DNA of 64,000 nucleotides from Mycobacteroides sp. LB1 (GTDB lineage: Bacteria; Actinomycetota; Actinomycetes; Mycobacteriales; Mycobacteriaceae), in contig NZ_JACCFF010000001.1 of NCBI RefSeq assembly GCF_013449725.1, positions 1,116,001 through 1,180,000 on the forward strand, given 5' to 3'. The notes under the pieces are model-generated. The model had not been told where the DNA came from. It did not search any database and saw only the letters and a list, made by a program, of their open reading frames with translations. Shown in pieces: positions 27,605 through 36,271 of this stretch. Position 1 is the stretch's first letter. Every line of letters starts with the position of its first letter. A program made the translations under genes and the position numbers.

Positions 27605-29001
27605 AAACCAATCCCGTAGGCGATGTCGTCGAGGCGCTTCAGCAGTACGTACTCGATCAGACCGATCCGGTCATCGGGTGAGGCCGAGTTGTCGTTGCGC
27701 TTCATCCAATCGACTACGCCATCGACAATGGCTGCCACGACGAGCACCTGCCGGCTGCGCCGTGACAGCGCTGCCGCTACCAACGCCAACGGCCAGTAAT
27801 GACGGCACAGCGCGGACGCGATCTGCAACGCGGCGCCACCCACCCCCTGGGCAGCGACCCGAGCGACATCACGTGGCGGGGTGTCCACTCCTCTGAGCGT
27901 GCGCGCCACGCGTCCGGCCGCCAGTACCGCCATTCCCGCCGCGGCCAGATATCCCATTCCAGAACCCACCGCCGCAAGAATCCACACCAGCAGTGTCCAC
28001 CGTGAGATGACCATCGGCGCCACCTTGTCAGGGTGACGCGTCGACAGCGGTGCGGCACTTCTTCCGTAGAATGCTTTGCGCGCGAACCATTCCCGAAGGG
28101 TAAGCCTGTGGTCATGCGCCACATGGGATACCGGTTCGTACCTAAGCCGAGAACCTGCCTCGATCAGCCGCCAGCAGAGGTCCACATCCTCGCCACATCG
28201 CAGCGACTCGTCGAATCCACCGATCCCATCGATCGCCGACCGACGGACCACGATGGCCGCACTGGGCACATAGGACACCGGACCGTATGGCACGACCGGG
28301 GCCTCACGCAGTCCAAGATCCAGCGAGGATCTGACTGCTTCATATCGAGCAATAGCGTTGTCGCTCAGCACCAATCCCACGATGCGTGGGGCAACCAGGG
28401 CCACCGCCGGATCGCTGAAATGACCCAGCAGTCCCTCCAGCCAGCCGCGCCTGGGCACCACATCGGAATCGAGAAACGCGACGAAGTCCGTGGTCACCAG
28501 CTTCAGCCCGGTGTTGCGCGCGGCCGCCGGTCCCTGGCTGTCGGCATGGCGCACCACGCGCACGTCACAGTGCATCCCCTCGAGATCACTCTCCACGATC
28601 GGGATAGTGGAGCCGTCGTCGATGACGATGACGGACATTCCGCGCAATGCGCGCAGCAGCCTGCGCAACCCAAATCCATTGTTAAGGCACGGAATAACGA
28701 CGGTCACATCACGGTAACCGGGCCCACCCGTGGGGCGGGGATGGGCGACTGTCGCATCCAGCAGTGTCCGTGCGAGCTGGGCGCTGGTCGCATCTCGCAC
28801 CTCAAGCCGTCCACCGGAAAGCAGAGTTCGCGCGGCAGGGGCCAACCGCAGCAGCCGAGTCGGGGAGCCACCTAGCAGCGCCGAGCCCTCATCGAGAACG
28901 CGAACCCGCCGGTCCACCTGAACCGCGAATCCGTCTGGCAGTCTGCCGTCCGGCACGAACACACCCTGCACGCCCCGCGTGTCTCCGTCGCTTGTGGTCA
29001 T
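27544..29001 (-). CDS. mftF: mycofactocin glycosyltransferase MftF
   Basis: A family 2 glycosyltransferase of about 485 residues that adds beta-1,4-glucose units to the mycofactocin core. The GT-A domain is clear: [49 protein letters not shown] (DxD) and [20 protein letters not shown] small N-terminal domain precedes it and hydrophobic stretches after about residue 330 suggest membrane association. The ATG at 29001 overlaps the mftE stop (ATGA); a longer frame from 29052 is unlikely. Confidence 0.93.
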   Translation of the reverse strand: MTTSDGDTRGVQGVFVPDGRLPDGFAVQVDRRVRVLDEGSALLGGSPTRLLRLAPAARTLLSGGRLEVRDATSAQLARTLLDATVAHPRPTGGPGYRDVTVVIPCLNNGFGLRRLLRALRGMSVIVIDDGSTIPIVESDLEGMHCDVRVVRHADSQGPAAARNTGLKLVTTDFVAFLDSDVVPRRGWLEGLLGHFSDPAVALVAPRIVGLVLSDNAIARYEAVRSSLDLGLREAPVVPYGPVSYVPSAAIVVRRSAIDGIGGFDESLRCGEDVDLCWRLIEAGSRLRYEPVSHVAHDHRLTLREWFARKAFYGRSAAPLSTRHPDKVAPMVISRWTLLVWILAAVGSGMGYLAAAGMAVLAAGRVARTLRGVDTPPRDVARVAAQGVGGAALQIASALCRHYWPLALVAAALSRRSRQVLVVAAIVDGVVDWMKRNDNSASPDDRIGLIEYVLLKRLDDIAYGIGLWTGIVQERNLGALRPELRP

Positions 29002-29744
29002 ACCAGCCGCCCGTCGGCATCGGGCGCCCAGCGACGCACCGCGTCGGCGCATCCTCGGGTCATCGTGGTGAGCATCCGCGCGCCGTCCTGACTGTTGGCG
29101 GTCGTCGGATCGCCGAGTACGCCGATCGCACTCACCGCCGCCACTCCGCCTGCCCGCATCGGTGTCATCAACTCACGTAGCGGTGCGGAATTTCCGGCAC
29201 ACACTTTCTCGCGTCGCACCGATTCTGGTGAAATATGCAGCAGCAGAGACGTTTCCACGTGTCCGGCGTGAGCGTCGCCGCCCTCGACGGCACACGCCCA
29301 CCATGCGATATCGCGACCTTCTGAACGCAGCAACCGCACCGCCGACACCGTCGCCTCAATATTGCCGCCATGACCGTTCACGAACACGATGCGCCGACAC
29401 CACTGAGTGGCCGACCTCCCGTACTCGACGAGAACGTGGGTCAGCGCCGCGGTACCGATCGAGATTGTTCCAGCGAAGGATTGGTGTTCCCCACTGGCTC
29501 CGTACGTTATGGCCGGAGCGAGAACTGTTCGGGTGTCTCCGGCATCGGCCCTCAGCTCCCGGGCCGCACCGGTTGCCACGGCACCAGCAATCTGTGTGTC
29601 GGTATCCAACGGCAGGTGCGGCCCATGCTGTTCGGTTGAGCCGAGCGGAGTAAACAGGGTGATGGCCTCGTCTGCGAGCTCCCGAGAGGTGGCGGTGCTC
29701 AAGACAGTCGGGACAGCCACCCGCCGATGGTAGGCCGAATTCAC
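28998..29744 (-). CDS. mftE: mycofactocin system creatininase-family peptidase MftE
   Basis: MftE cleaves the modified C-terminal Val-Tyr dipeptide from MftA during cofactor maturation. Creatininase-family metal ligands are visible in [17 protein letters not shown] and [10 protein letters not shown] and in the [13 protein letters not shown] segment. The start is ambiguous: GTG at 29744 gives (M)[10 protein letters not shown] and is used here; a TTG at 29759 and a GTG at 29720 are alternatives. Unlike the other mft genes it is separated from its upstream neighbour mftD, by 168 bases. Confidence 0.9.
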   Translation of the reverse strand: MNSAYHRRVAVPTVLSTATSRELADEAITLFTPLGSTEQHGPHLPLDTDTQIAGAVATGAARELRADAGDTRTVLAPAITYGASGEHQSFAGTISIGTAALTHVLVEYGRSATQWCRRIVFVNGHGGNIEATVSAVRLLRSEGRDIAWWACAVEGGDAHAGHVETSLLLHISPESVRREKVCAGNSAPLRELMTPMRAGGVAAVSAIGVLGDPTTANSQDGARMLTTMTRGCADAVRRWAPDADGRLV

Positions 29745-29864
29745 CTCAAATGCATCCAAAGTTGGCGCACCCGAGCGAGGTCTTTACATCCTTGCTGGCC
29801 GTCGGCTTATGCGCTGGCGGCCACTTCGCCCCGATTGTCACGTCAGTCCCTGGCGCCACATCGC

Positions 29865-29889
29865 CACTGTCTCACTGCAGGAAACAGTG
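29865..29889 (-). other. hairpin in the mftD-mftE gap
   Basis: In the 168-base gap between mftD and mftE, minus-strand RNA can pair CACUGUUUC with GAGACAGUG (one G-U pair) around a 7-base loop. There is no U-run, so a terminator is not indicated; it may be an RNA processing or attenuation element. The gap has no open reading frame. Confidence 0.35.
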
Positions 29890-29912
29890 TGTTCAGTTCG
29901 CGGTGCGCTTAA

Positions 29913-31091
29913 CTAGTGCCTTCCGAGGCCCCGGGCAAATCCCTGGGGGATCAGGAGGTCCTCTGGGGACAGTTCGTGTACAGACTTCTTAGCGAGGCCC
30001 ATCAGCGCCGAGTCGATCCCGCCACGCATGATGTCGAGAACGTTCTCGACTCCGGCCTGACCGCCCGCCGCCAGACCCCACAGGTATGCCCGTCCGATCA
30101 TCACCGCGCGGGCACCGAGGGCCAATGCCTTGACGACGTCGCTGCCCCGGCGAATGCCACCATCCAGCAGCACCTCGAGATCGTTTCCGACGGCCGCGGC
30201 GATGCCCGGCAGCGCGCGGATCGCCGCCGGGGTGCCATCGAGGTTGTTGCCGCCGTGGTTGGACACCGAGATTGCCGAAACACCGCAATCCACAGCACGT
30301 TTCGCATCGTCGACGCGCATGACGCCCTTGAGCATGAACGGACCGTCCCATTGCTCACGCATCCATCGGACGTCGTCCCACGTCGGCGCCGGAGTTCCCA
30401 TCCACTGCCCATAGGCGTCGAAGAAGGGCGGGCCGGCTTCCCCGCGGGCCGCCTGGTTGGGCACCCGCAGGTCCGGGATGTTCATCTTCTTCCCGAACGA
30501 CCACAGCCAGCCGGGCTTGGTGACAACTTCCGGCGCCAGTCGGATCATCGACCGCAGGTTCATCTTCTCAGGGATGGATGGGCTGCCCCAATCCCTTCCA
30601 TGCGAGAAACTCCAGTCGAGTGTAGCTATAAGACCAACGGCACCAGCGTCTTTCGCGCGCTGAATGCGCTGAGCCACCTCGTCACGACCACCGAGCCAAT
30701 AGATCTGGAAATGCGTCTTCGGGTTGGCGGCCACCACGTCCTCGATGGGCTTGCTCGCGAACGAGGACAGTCCCATTGCGGTTCCGCGCGCGGCGGCGGC
30801 ACGCGCCACAGCGACCTCACCGTCGGGGTCGACTGCCTGCACCCCGGTGGGCGAGATCATCACAGGCAGTGAGATCTCTTGACCAAGAACAGTTGTCGAA
30901 AGTTCACGGTCCGGCTGGATGCCGACGACATGGGGCTCGAATCCGAGCTCACCGAACGCCTCCACATTGTCGCTGACGGTCAGCCCCTTCTCGCTGGCCG
31001 AGATCAGCGAGCTGTAGACGGACTTCGGCAGTCGTTTCTTGGCCCGTTGCTGGGCAATCGCGACCGTCTCGAACCAGGTGTTGCGGGCCAT
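29913..31091 (-). CDS. mftD: mycofactocin biosynthesis FMN-dependent deaminase MftD
   Basis: MftD, 392 residues, an FMN enzyme of the lactate oxidase/IDI-2-like TIM-barrel fold that oxidatively deaminates the Val-Tyr derived intermediate to pre-mycofactocin. Barrel motifs are visible: SLPVMISPTGVQAVDPDGEVA, the catalytic-loop SVSNHGGNNLDGTPA and DGGIRRGSDVVKALALGARAVMIGRAYLWGLA, which binds the FMN phosphate. The start at 31091 directly follows the mftC stop (31092). Confidence 0.96.
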   Translation of the reverse strand: MARNTWFETVAIAQQRAKKRLPKSVYSSLISASEKGLTVSDNVEAFGELGFEPHVVGIQPDRELSTTVLGQEISLPVMISPTGVQAVDPDGEVAVARAAAARGTAMGLSSFASKPIEDVVAANPKTHFQIYWLGGRDEVAQRIQRAKDAGAVGLIATLDWSFSHGRDWGSPSIPEKMNLRSMIRLAPEVVTKPGWLWSFGKKMNIPDLRVPNQAARGEAGPPFFDAYGQWMGTPAPTWDDVRWMREQWDGPFMLKGVMRVDDAKRAVDCGVSAISVSNHGGNNLDGTPAAIRALPGIAAAVGNDLEVLLDGGIRRGSDVVKALALGARAVMIGRAYLWGLAAGGQAGVENVLDIMRGGIDSALMGLAKKSVHELSPEDLLIPQGFARGLGRH

Positions 31092-32369
31092 CTACCGTCC
31101 TGCTCGTAAGTTGGAAAGGGGGTTCTCATCGCACGCGCGCGAGGGTGGCCTCTGCGTCAAAGTCAGTGCAACAGGTCCGGCGGCCGGCCTACCCTTCTTC
31201 TTCGAATGCGAATGGTCGCCACTGGGTTTGGGCACCACGCGATCAGCGGCCAGCGCGGCCTCGCCATAGCCTTGAACGCATTCCGGATCGGGCCCGTCCA
31301 TCGGGAGTCCGGTGAAAAACTTGGCCGCCATGCAGCCGCCTCGGCAGCTGTCGTAATGCCCGCAGCTGCCGCACGCGCCCGCCGACTGCGGCTCGCGCAG
31401 CTCGTTGAACAGCCGCGAGTGCTTCCACACCGCGTCGAATCCACTGTCGGACAACACATTTCCAGCAAGGAAGCGGTCGTGGATGGCGAAGGGGCAGGCG
31501 TACACGTCACCCACCGGATCGATCAGGCACACCACCCGACCAGCGCCGCACATGTTCAGGCCCGGCAGGCCACCCGAGCCGTCTCCGTATGCCGACAGGT
31601 GGAAGAAAGAATCGCCCGTGAGTACCCGATCCCCGTTGAGCACCAGCCAGTCGTACAGCTGGCGCTGCTGCGCCGCGGTCGGATGTAGCTCGTCCCACAC
31701 ATCGGCCCCACGGCCGGAGGGGCGGAGGCGCGTGATTCGGAGCGTGGCACCATATCTCGCGGCAAGCGCGGCGAACTCGTCGAGTTGGTCCACGTTATGG
31801 CGCGTGACCACCACCGAAATCTTGGCGTCCTTGAATCCGGCCGCAGCCAGGTTCTCCAGCGCCCGAACGGCCATGGCGAACGATCCCACACCACGTACCG
31901 CGTCATTGACCTCCGCGGTCGCGCCATCCAGCGAGATCTGCACGTCCACATAGTCGCTCGCGGCAAGACGCGCGGCGACTTCCTCGGTAATCCGCACGCC
32001 GTTGGTCGAGAACTTGACCCCCACGTGGTGCTCGGTCGCGTAATCGACGAGCTCCCAAAAGTCCGATCGCACAGTGGGCTCACCTCCACCGATGTTCACG
32101 TAGAACACTTGCATGCGTTCCAGCTCGTCGATGATGTCCTTGCACTGCTGCGTGGATAGCTCGCGCGGGTCGCGCTTGCCCGACGATGACAGGCAGTGCA
32201 CACAGGACAGGTTGCAGGCGTAGGTCAGCTCCCAGGTGAGACAGATGGGCGCATCCAGTCCCTTTTCGAACTGGTCCACAAGTTTCGGAGCCGCAACGTC
32301 AGCGACATTCAGACGGGGCAGTGCCGGAGCAGTCGCGGATGAGCCGCTTACGCGAAGAGCAACGGTCAT
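31092..32369 (-). CDS. mftC: mycofactocin radical SAM maturase MftC
   Basis: MftC, 425 residues, the SPASM-type radical SAM enzyme that oxidatively decarboxylates the C-terminal Tyr of MftA and forms the Val-Tyr crosslink. The CxxxCxxC cluster motif is at residues 52-59 (CNLSCVHC), followed by GGGEPT. The SPASM domain has CGAGRVVCLIDPVGDVYACPF and CGSCGHYDSCRGGCMAAKF. ATG at 32369 overlaps the mftB stop. Residues 4-11 (ALRVSGSS) are encoded by the interspersed repeat at 32338-32360. The C-terminal 40 residues are basic and unconserved. Confidence 0.97.
   Translation of the reverse strand: MTVALRVSGSSATAPALPRLNVADVAAPKLVDQFEKGLDAPICLTWELTYACNLSCVHCLSSSGKRDPRELSTQQCKDIIDELERMQVFYVNIGGGEPTVRSDFWELVDYATEHHVGVKFSTNGVRITEEVAARLAASDYVDVQISLDGATAEVNDAVRGVGSFAMAVRALENLAAAGFKDAKISVVVTRHNVDQLDEFAALAARYGATLRITRLRPSGRGADVWDELHPTAAQQRQLYDWLVLNGDRVLTGDSFFHLSAYGDGSGGLPGLNMCGAGRVVCLIDPVGDVYACPFAIHDRFLAGNVLSDSGFDAVWKHSRLFNELREPQSAGACGSCGHYDSCRGGCMAAKFFTGLPMDGPDPECVQGYGEAALAADRVVPKPSGDHSHSKKKGRPAAGPVALTLTQRPPSRACDENPLSNLRAGR
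32338..32360 (-). repeat. short interspersed repeat inside the 5' end of mftC
   Basis: A 23-base copy of gatgagccgcttgcgcgaag plus agc, with one difference from the copies at 32756 and 32860. In mftC it is read as ALRVSGSS at residues 4-11. Confidence 0.75.
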
Positions 32370-32671
32370 GGGGAGTCCTCTCGGGTCACGATCATCGTCG
32401 AATCCGCCAGCACGGTCAGGGCCCGTCGATACGTGGCGGCCTGGTCGTCGTCCACACCGGCTGCTCGCCAAGCGTTCTCAGCGCTGCTGTGGTCGGTGAG
32501 CGACTGCACGATCTGCAGCAGAGTGCGATTCTTCAGGAAGGACAGCTTGCGGGTGCCGAAGTGGTAGAGCAGCGCGCCGAACGGTTCCGGACGCAGCGAC
32601 ACCTGCGGGTGTAACTGCCAGGGTCGGGTCCAGTCGAAACCGGTGGGCGCCTCGTCAATCATGGCGCTCAT
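32366..32671 (-). CDS. mftB: mycofactocin RiPP chaperone MftB
   Basis: MftB, about 101 residues, a PqqD-like RiPP recognition element that binds the MftA leader and delivers it to MftC. Features: LHPQVSLRPEPFGALLYHFGTRKLSFLK and the C-terminal helical part RRALTVLADSTMIVTRE. ATG at 32671 (MSAMIDEAPTG) was chosen because it falls 14 bases after the mftA stop; a GTG at 32701 would overlap mftA. The end overlaps the mftC start by 4 bases. Confidence 0.93.
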   Translation of the reverse strand: MSAMIDEAPTGFDWTRPWQLHPQVSLRPEPFGALLYHFGTRKLSFLKNRTLLQIVQSLTDHSSAENAWRAAGVDDDQAATYRRALTVLADSTMIVTREDSP

Positions 32672-32685
32672 TGAGGTGGGGCGTC

Positions 32686-32823
32686 TCAGTAGACGCCGCA
32701 CATCCCGTCGATCGACACCTCTTCGACCAGCGATTCTTGCACCAGCTCGGTGGTTGATGAGCCGCTTGCGCGAAGAGCATCGGGGTCGGTGGTCTGTCCG
32801 GCGACAGTGGTGGGCTCGGCCAT
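32686..32823 (-). CDS. mftA: mycofactocin precursor peptide MftA
   Basis: A 45-residue peptide ending EEVSIDGMCGVY, the invariant MftA C-terminus; the terminal Val-Tyr becomes the cofactor. The leader part ELVQESLVEEV is also typical. ATG at 32823 is preceded by AGGGAG at 8 bases. Most MftA peptides I know are about 30 residues; the extra N-terminal stretch here includes DALRASGSST, encoded by the interspersed repeat at 32756-32778. The gene is the first of the mft operon and too short for ordinary ORF filters. Confidence 0.95.
   Translation of the reverse strand: MAEPTTVAGQTTDPDALRASGSSTTELVQESLVEEVSIDGMCGVY
32756..32778 (-). repeat. short interspersed repeat inside mftA
   Basis: A 23-base element identical to the one at 32860-32882. 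It is read within mftA as ALRASGSS, the same frame as the copy in mftC. Confidence 0.8.
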
Positions 32824-32859
32824 CTGTTCACTCCCTTGTGAGTTTCGACTGGGGCTTCC

Positions 32860-32882
32860 GATGAGCCGCTTGCGCGAAGAGC
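32860..32882 (-). repeat. short interspersed repeat in the mftA-mftR intergenic region
   Basis: An identical 23-base copy located 37 bases upstream of the mftA start codon, inside the promoter/leader region shared with divergent mftR. Three copies thus lie within 550 bases. Confidence 0.8.
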
Positions 32883-32958
32883 ACCGAAGCAGTCACGATA
32901 ATAATGGCATCGAGTGCAGAAAGGGAAGAGGGTGTCAGGAAATGGCGGAATTGGCGAA

Positions 32959-33555
32959 ATGAACGCACAGGCGCCGCGCGTAGGCCGACGCCCTTCCACG
33001 ACCCGGGAGGAGATCACCACGGTCGCCATGGCGTTGTTCGCAGAGCGCGGCTTCGACGAGGTGAGCGTCGACGACATCGCCGCGGCGGCCGGCATCGCCC
33101 GGCGCACGGTATTTCGTTACTACAGCTCCAAGAATGCGATTGTGTGGGGAGACTTCGACGCTCACCTCGCGGTGATGCGCGCGCTCCTGGAAGCGACTCC
33201 GGACACCTTGGACACCAGCACCGCCCTGCGCCGGGCGCTGTTGACCTTCAACAACTTTCCTGCCGACGAAACCCCGCGGCACCGCATGCGAATGCGACTG
33301 ATTCTGGAAATCCCGGCATTGCAGGCATATTCGATGCTGATGTATACCGGCTGGCGCGATGTCATCGCACAGTTCGTGGCCCGGCGCGGCGGCATTGATC
33401 CCCACACACTCTTGCCTCAGACGGTTGCCTGGACACTGCTGGGTGTGGCACTCGCCGCCTACGAACAATGGCTCGCTGACGAATCGTCGGCGCTTACCGC
33501 ACTACTCGGCAAGGGTTTCGATGCCGCGGAGGCGGGCCTGCGGGCCCTGGGTTAA
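32959..33555 (+). CDS. mftR: mycofactocin system TetR-family regulator MftR
   Basis: A TetR-type repressor of 198 residues divergent from mftA. The N-terminal helix-turn-helix is typical ([20 protein letters not shown], then [22 protein letters not shown]). MftR orthologues sit next to mftA and are proposed to repress mft genes until a long-chain acyl-CoA binds. ATG at 32959 gives [13 protein letters not shown]; in-frame GTG codons at 32914 and 32932 are less likely. Any operator should lie in the 135 bases before mftA; no clear palindrome was found there. Confidence 0.9.
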   Translation: MNAQAPRVGRRPSTTREEITTVAMALFAERGFDEVSVDDIAAAAGIARRTVFRYYSSKNAIVWGDFDAHLAVMRALLEATPDTLDTSTALRRALLTFNNFPADETPRHRMRMRLILEIPALQAYSMLMYTGWRDVIAQFVARRGGIDPHTLLPQTVAWTLLGVALAAYEQWLADESSALTALLGKGFDAAEAGLRALG

Positions 33556-33567
33556 CCCGACGAAGAA

Positions 33568-34797
33568 CTAGAGCACCTCGGCGATCGGTGTTCCCGCCGC
33601 GATCTTGGCCCGCATCTTCATCACCGGACCGGCCATCCCACAGCCCACGACCCCGGTGAGAACGCCGTCGCGCTCCAGATAGGCCAGGAACTTGCGGCCA
33701 TCGTCAGAGATGATGTGCACGATGTCCGAGTCCCCGAGATGGCCGAGCGACTGAATCTTCACGTCGTACTGGTCACTCCAAAAGTACGGCACGGCAGCCG
33801 CATTCGCGGCGGGATCTTGACCGAGTAGCGCCGGCACGAGAGCCCGGACCTGTTCGGCGACATTGCTCCAGTGCTCCACACGGCTAGGACGCCCATCGGC
33901 ATCCGCCCATGCGGCGACATCGCCCAGCGCCCAGACATGCGAGGCACTGGTGCGACCTACGGCATCGCACACCACACCGTTGTCCACCGCGACGCCCGAC
34001 CCTTCCAGCCAATCGGTCGCGGGTCGGCTCCCGATACCCAGCACCACGAGATCCGCATCCAGCAGTGTCCCGTCCGACAGCGTGACGGACTGGACGTGCC
34101 CCTCCCCCGCCACGGCATCCACGCCGACGCCCACCCGAACGTCGACACCTTCATTGCGGTGCAGCCTCGCAACCAGGTCGCCAAGCTGCTGACCAATCGC
34201 AGCCAATAGCGGGGCAGGTTGCGGTTCGACGAGAACCACGTCAACTCCGTTGGCCCGCAATGTAGATGCAACCTCACATCCGATGAATCCCGCTCCGACA
34301 ACGACCGCCTGCCGTGCGTTCGCGGCATCGTCGCGCAGCGCGAAGCTGTCGTCGGCGGTGCGCAGTACGTGGATACCGTCCAGGTCGGGGAAGGCGGGAA
34401 TGCGACGGGGAACGAGGCCGGTCGCGATGATCACCTCTCCGTACTCCAACGCGCTTCCGTCATCGAGGGTCACCGTCCGGGCGACCGGATCCAGCGAGAC
34501 GACCTTTCCGCCGAGTCGTAGCTCAATCTGCTTTTCGTCGTAGAACTCTCGGGGCTTGAGAACCACCGCATCGATGGTCTTGTCCGCGTCACGCAAGACG
34601 TCCTTGGACAGCGGCGGACGGTCATAGGGCAGGTGGGACTCGCTACTCACTATGGTGATCGGCCCGGCGTACTCCGCGCGACGCAGCTGTTCGGCGGTTC
34701 GCGCCGCACCCAGCCCACCGCCAATGATCAGTACGCCTCGCTCCGCGTCGCTCCCGGTCGCTTCATTCACGGTCTCTTCATACACGACTGGACACAC
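33568..34797 (-). CDS. FAD-dependent ferredoxin/rubredoxin reductase-type oxidoreductase
   Basis: A 409-residue NAD(P)H:ferredoxin reductase of the oxygenase-coupled type. FAD motif GVLIIGGGLGAARTAEQLRR, NAD motif AVVVGAGFIGCEVASTLR, and the second FAD contact HVWALGDVAAW are visible, as well as the LPYDRPPLSKDVL segment of this family. GTG at 34797 was chosen because GGAGG lies 11 bases ahead; a GTG at 34770 is possible. In M. tuberculosis the orthologous gene (Rv0688 as I recall) also lies beside the mft locus, so an electron-transfer role linked to mycofactocin or P450 enzymes is plausible. Confidence 0.88.
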   Translation of the reverse strand: MCPVVYEETVNEATGSDAERGVLIIGGGLGAARTAEQLRRAEYAGPITIVSSESHLPYDRPPLSKDVLRDADKTIDAVVLKPREFYDEKQIELRLGGKVVSLDPVARTVTLDDGSALEYGEVIIATGLVPRRIPAFPDLDGIHVLRTADDSFALRDDAANARQAVVVGAGFIGCEVASTLRANGVDVVLVEPQPAPLLAAIGQQLGDLVARLHRNEGVDVRVGVGVDAVAGEGHVQSVTLSDGTLLDADLVVLGIGSRPATDWLEGSGVAVDNGVVCDAVGRTSASHVWALGDVAAWADADGRPSRVEHWSNVAEQVRALVPALLGQDPAANAAAVPYFWSDQYDVKIQSLGHLGDSDIVHIISDDGRKFLAYLERDGVLTGVVGCGMAGPVMKMRAKIAAGTPIAEVL

Positions 34798-34825
34798 GAG
34801 TCGTCCAACCTCCTACCCCAGCCTC

Positions 34826-35278
34826 CTACCCCTGGACCTGCGCGCGGTCCACCAAGTTGGAGAGCACCACGATGCTCTCGGTGCGATCGATATCCCCGCT
34901 GGAACGGATGCGTTCCAGCGCCCGCTCGAGGTGCTGGATATCGCGTGCCAACACCCGCAGCATCGCATCGGAGGTTCCGGTCACCGTCGCGGCGCTCACC
35001 ACCTCGGGTATGTCAATCCAGGCGCGCCGCAAGCTTTCCGGGGTAATGGTGCCCTGACAGTAGACCTGAACGTACGCCTCGGTGTTCCAACCGACGGCAG
35101 CGCGATCCACCACGGTGGTGAAGCCCTTGATCACCCCCGTGGCGACCAACCGGTCGACACGGCGCTTGACCGCTGGGGCCGAAAGATTCACCTCCGCGCC
35201 GATCTCGGCGAATGTCGCTCGGGCATTACGCATCAACAACGTCACGATGCGCTCATCGGTGGCATCCAGCTCGGCCAT
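34826..35278 (-). CDS. Lrp/AsnC-family transcriptional regulator
   Basis: A 150-residue Lrp-type regulator: N-terminal helix-turn-helix (LDATDERIVTLLMRNARATF, then SAPAVKRRVDRLVATGVI) and the C-terminal ligand-binding RAM domain (AYVQVYCQGTITPESLRRAW and VTGTSDAMLRVLARDIQHLE). It is divergent from the amidinotransferase-rocD-permease genes and probably controls them in response to arginine or ornithine. The same gene order is found in M. tuberculosis Rv2324-Rv2319c by recall. Confidence 0.92.
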   Translation of the reverse strand: MAELDATDERIVTLLMRNARATFAEIGAEVNLSAPAVKRRVDRLVATGVIKGFTTVVDRAAVGWNTEAYVQVYCQGTITPESLRRAWIDIPEVVSAATVTGTSDAMLRVLARDIQHLERALERIRSSGDIDRTESIVVLSNLVDRAQVQG

Positions 35279-35413
35279 TCACGCCCCTTCTCCGGAGATT
35301 CAATTCTTTTCTGCAATAGAATGCCAAATCCAACATCCAGACGCAATAAACCATGCTATTTAAAACAACGAATGGAGATTGATTGCAGGAATCGACTCTC
35401 ATACGCTCAGCAC
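35279..35413. promoter_or_regulatory. AT-rich divergent control region between the AsnC regulator and ddaH
   Basis: A 135-base gap that is clearly more AT-rich than its surroundings (for example around 35298-35385), as expected for an Lrp/AsnC binding region. It has repeated half-motifs such as TGCAATAGAAT and ATTGCAGGAAT. Promoters for both genes must lie here, but no clean hexamer pair could be fixed. Confidence 0.4.
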
Positions 35414-36271
35414 ATGACCGTTGTGCACGAGGGTGGACACCCGGCCGAATCGCCGACACACCAACCAGACAGAACACCGACGACACGTCACTACGTGATG
35501 GTGCCGCCGACGTACTACACAGTCGAGTACGCAATCAACCCCTGGATGGACGTGTCCAATCCCGTCGACCCGGTGCTCGCCACCGCCCAATGGGATGTGC
35601 TGCGCGCCACCTATGAAAGTCTTGGTCACACCGTAGACATCCTGTCCCCAGTCGCCGGCCTGCCGGACATGGTTTACGCAGCCAATGGCGGAATCGTGTT
35701 GCGGGGCAACGCTGTCGTGGCCCGATTCACGCACGCCGAACGCGCCGGAGAGTCCACCGCGCACGCCGAGTGGATGCGCAGGAACGGACTACGTCCCATG
35801 TACTCGCGTTACACCAACGAGGGCCAGGGCGACTTCCTACTGGTAGGCGACATCATGTTGGCGGGTACGGGTTTTCGCACCGATGTCAGGGCGCACGTCG
35901 AAGTCGCACGGATGCTCGACATTCCCGTCGTCACGCTGGAGCTCGTCGATCCGCGCTTCTATCACCTGGATACCGCACTGGCCGTACTGGATCCGCAGAC
36001 CATCGCGTACTACCCATCGGCATTCAGTGAGGCTTCCCAGGCCAGGTTGCGGTTCATGTACCCCAACGCCATCATCGCCAGTTCCGCCGATGCCTATGTG
36101 CTCGGTATGAATGCGGTATCCGACGGTCGCCACGTCATGCTGCCCGCCGCGGCGACCGGATTCGCCGAGCAGCTCCGCGCCGCCGGATTCGAACCGGTCG
36201 GGATCGACCTTTCCGAACTACTCAAGGGCGGCGGATCGGTGAAATGCTGCACACTGGAGCTGCACTCGTGA
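35414..36271 (+). CDS. ddaH: amidinotransferase/dimethylargininase-family hydrolase
   Basis: A 285-residue protein of the guanidino-group modifying superfamily. Superfamily landmarks: DMVYAANGGIVLRGNAVVARF (substrate Asp region), FYHLDTALAVLD with the catalytic His, and the C-terminal nucleophile in GSVKCCTLELHS. These enzymes hydrolyse dimethylarginine or arginine to citrulline, or transfer amidino groups; the neighbour rocD suggests a route from arginine derivatives to ornithine and onward. ATG at 35414 was used; a longer open frame upstream crosses the AsnC gene and is not real. The stop overlaps the rocD start. Confidence 0.87.
   Translation: MTVVHEGGHPAESPTHQPDRTPTTRHYVMVPPTYYTVEYAINPWMDVSNPVDPVLATAQWDVLRATYESLGHTVDILSPVAGLPDMVYAANGGIVLRGNAVVARFTHAERAGESTAHAEWMRRNGLRPMYSRYTNEGQGDFLLVGDIMLAGTGFRTDVRAHVEVARMLDIPVVTLELVDPRFYHLDTALAVLDPQTIAYYPSAFSEASQARLRFMYPNAIIASSADAYVLGMNAVSDGRHVMLPAAATGFAEQLRAAGFEPVGIDLSELLKGGGSVKCCTLELHS

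Noticed and set aside
34652..35413. N-terminal extension of the ddaH frame
   Set aside because: The frame is open but runs antisense through the AsnC gene and the AT-rich control region; the enzyme fold begins after ATG 35414.
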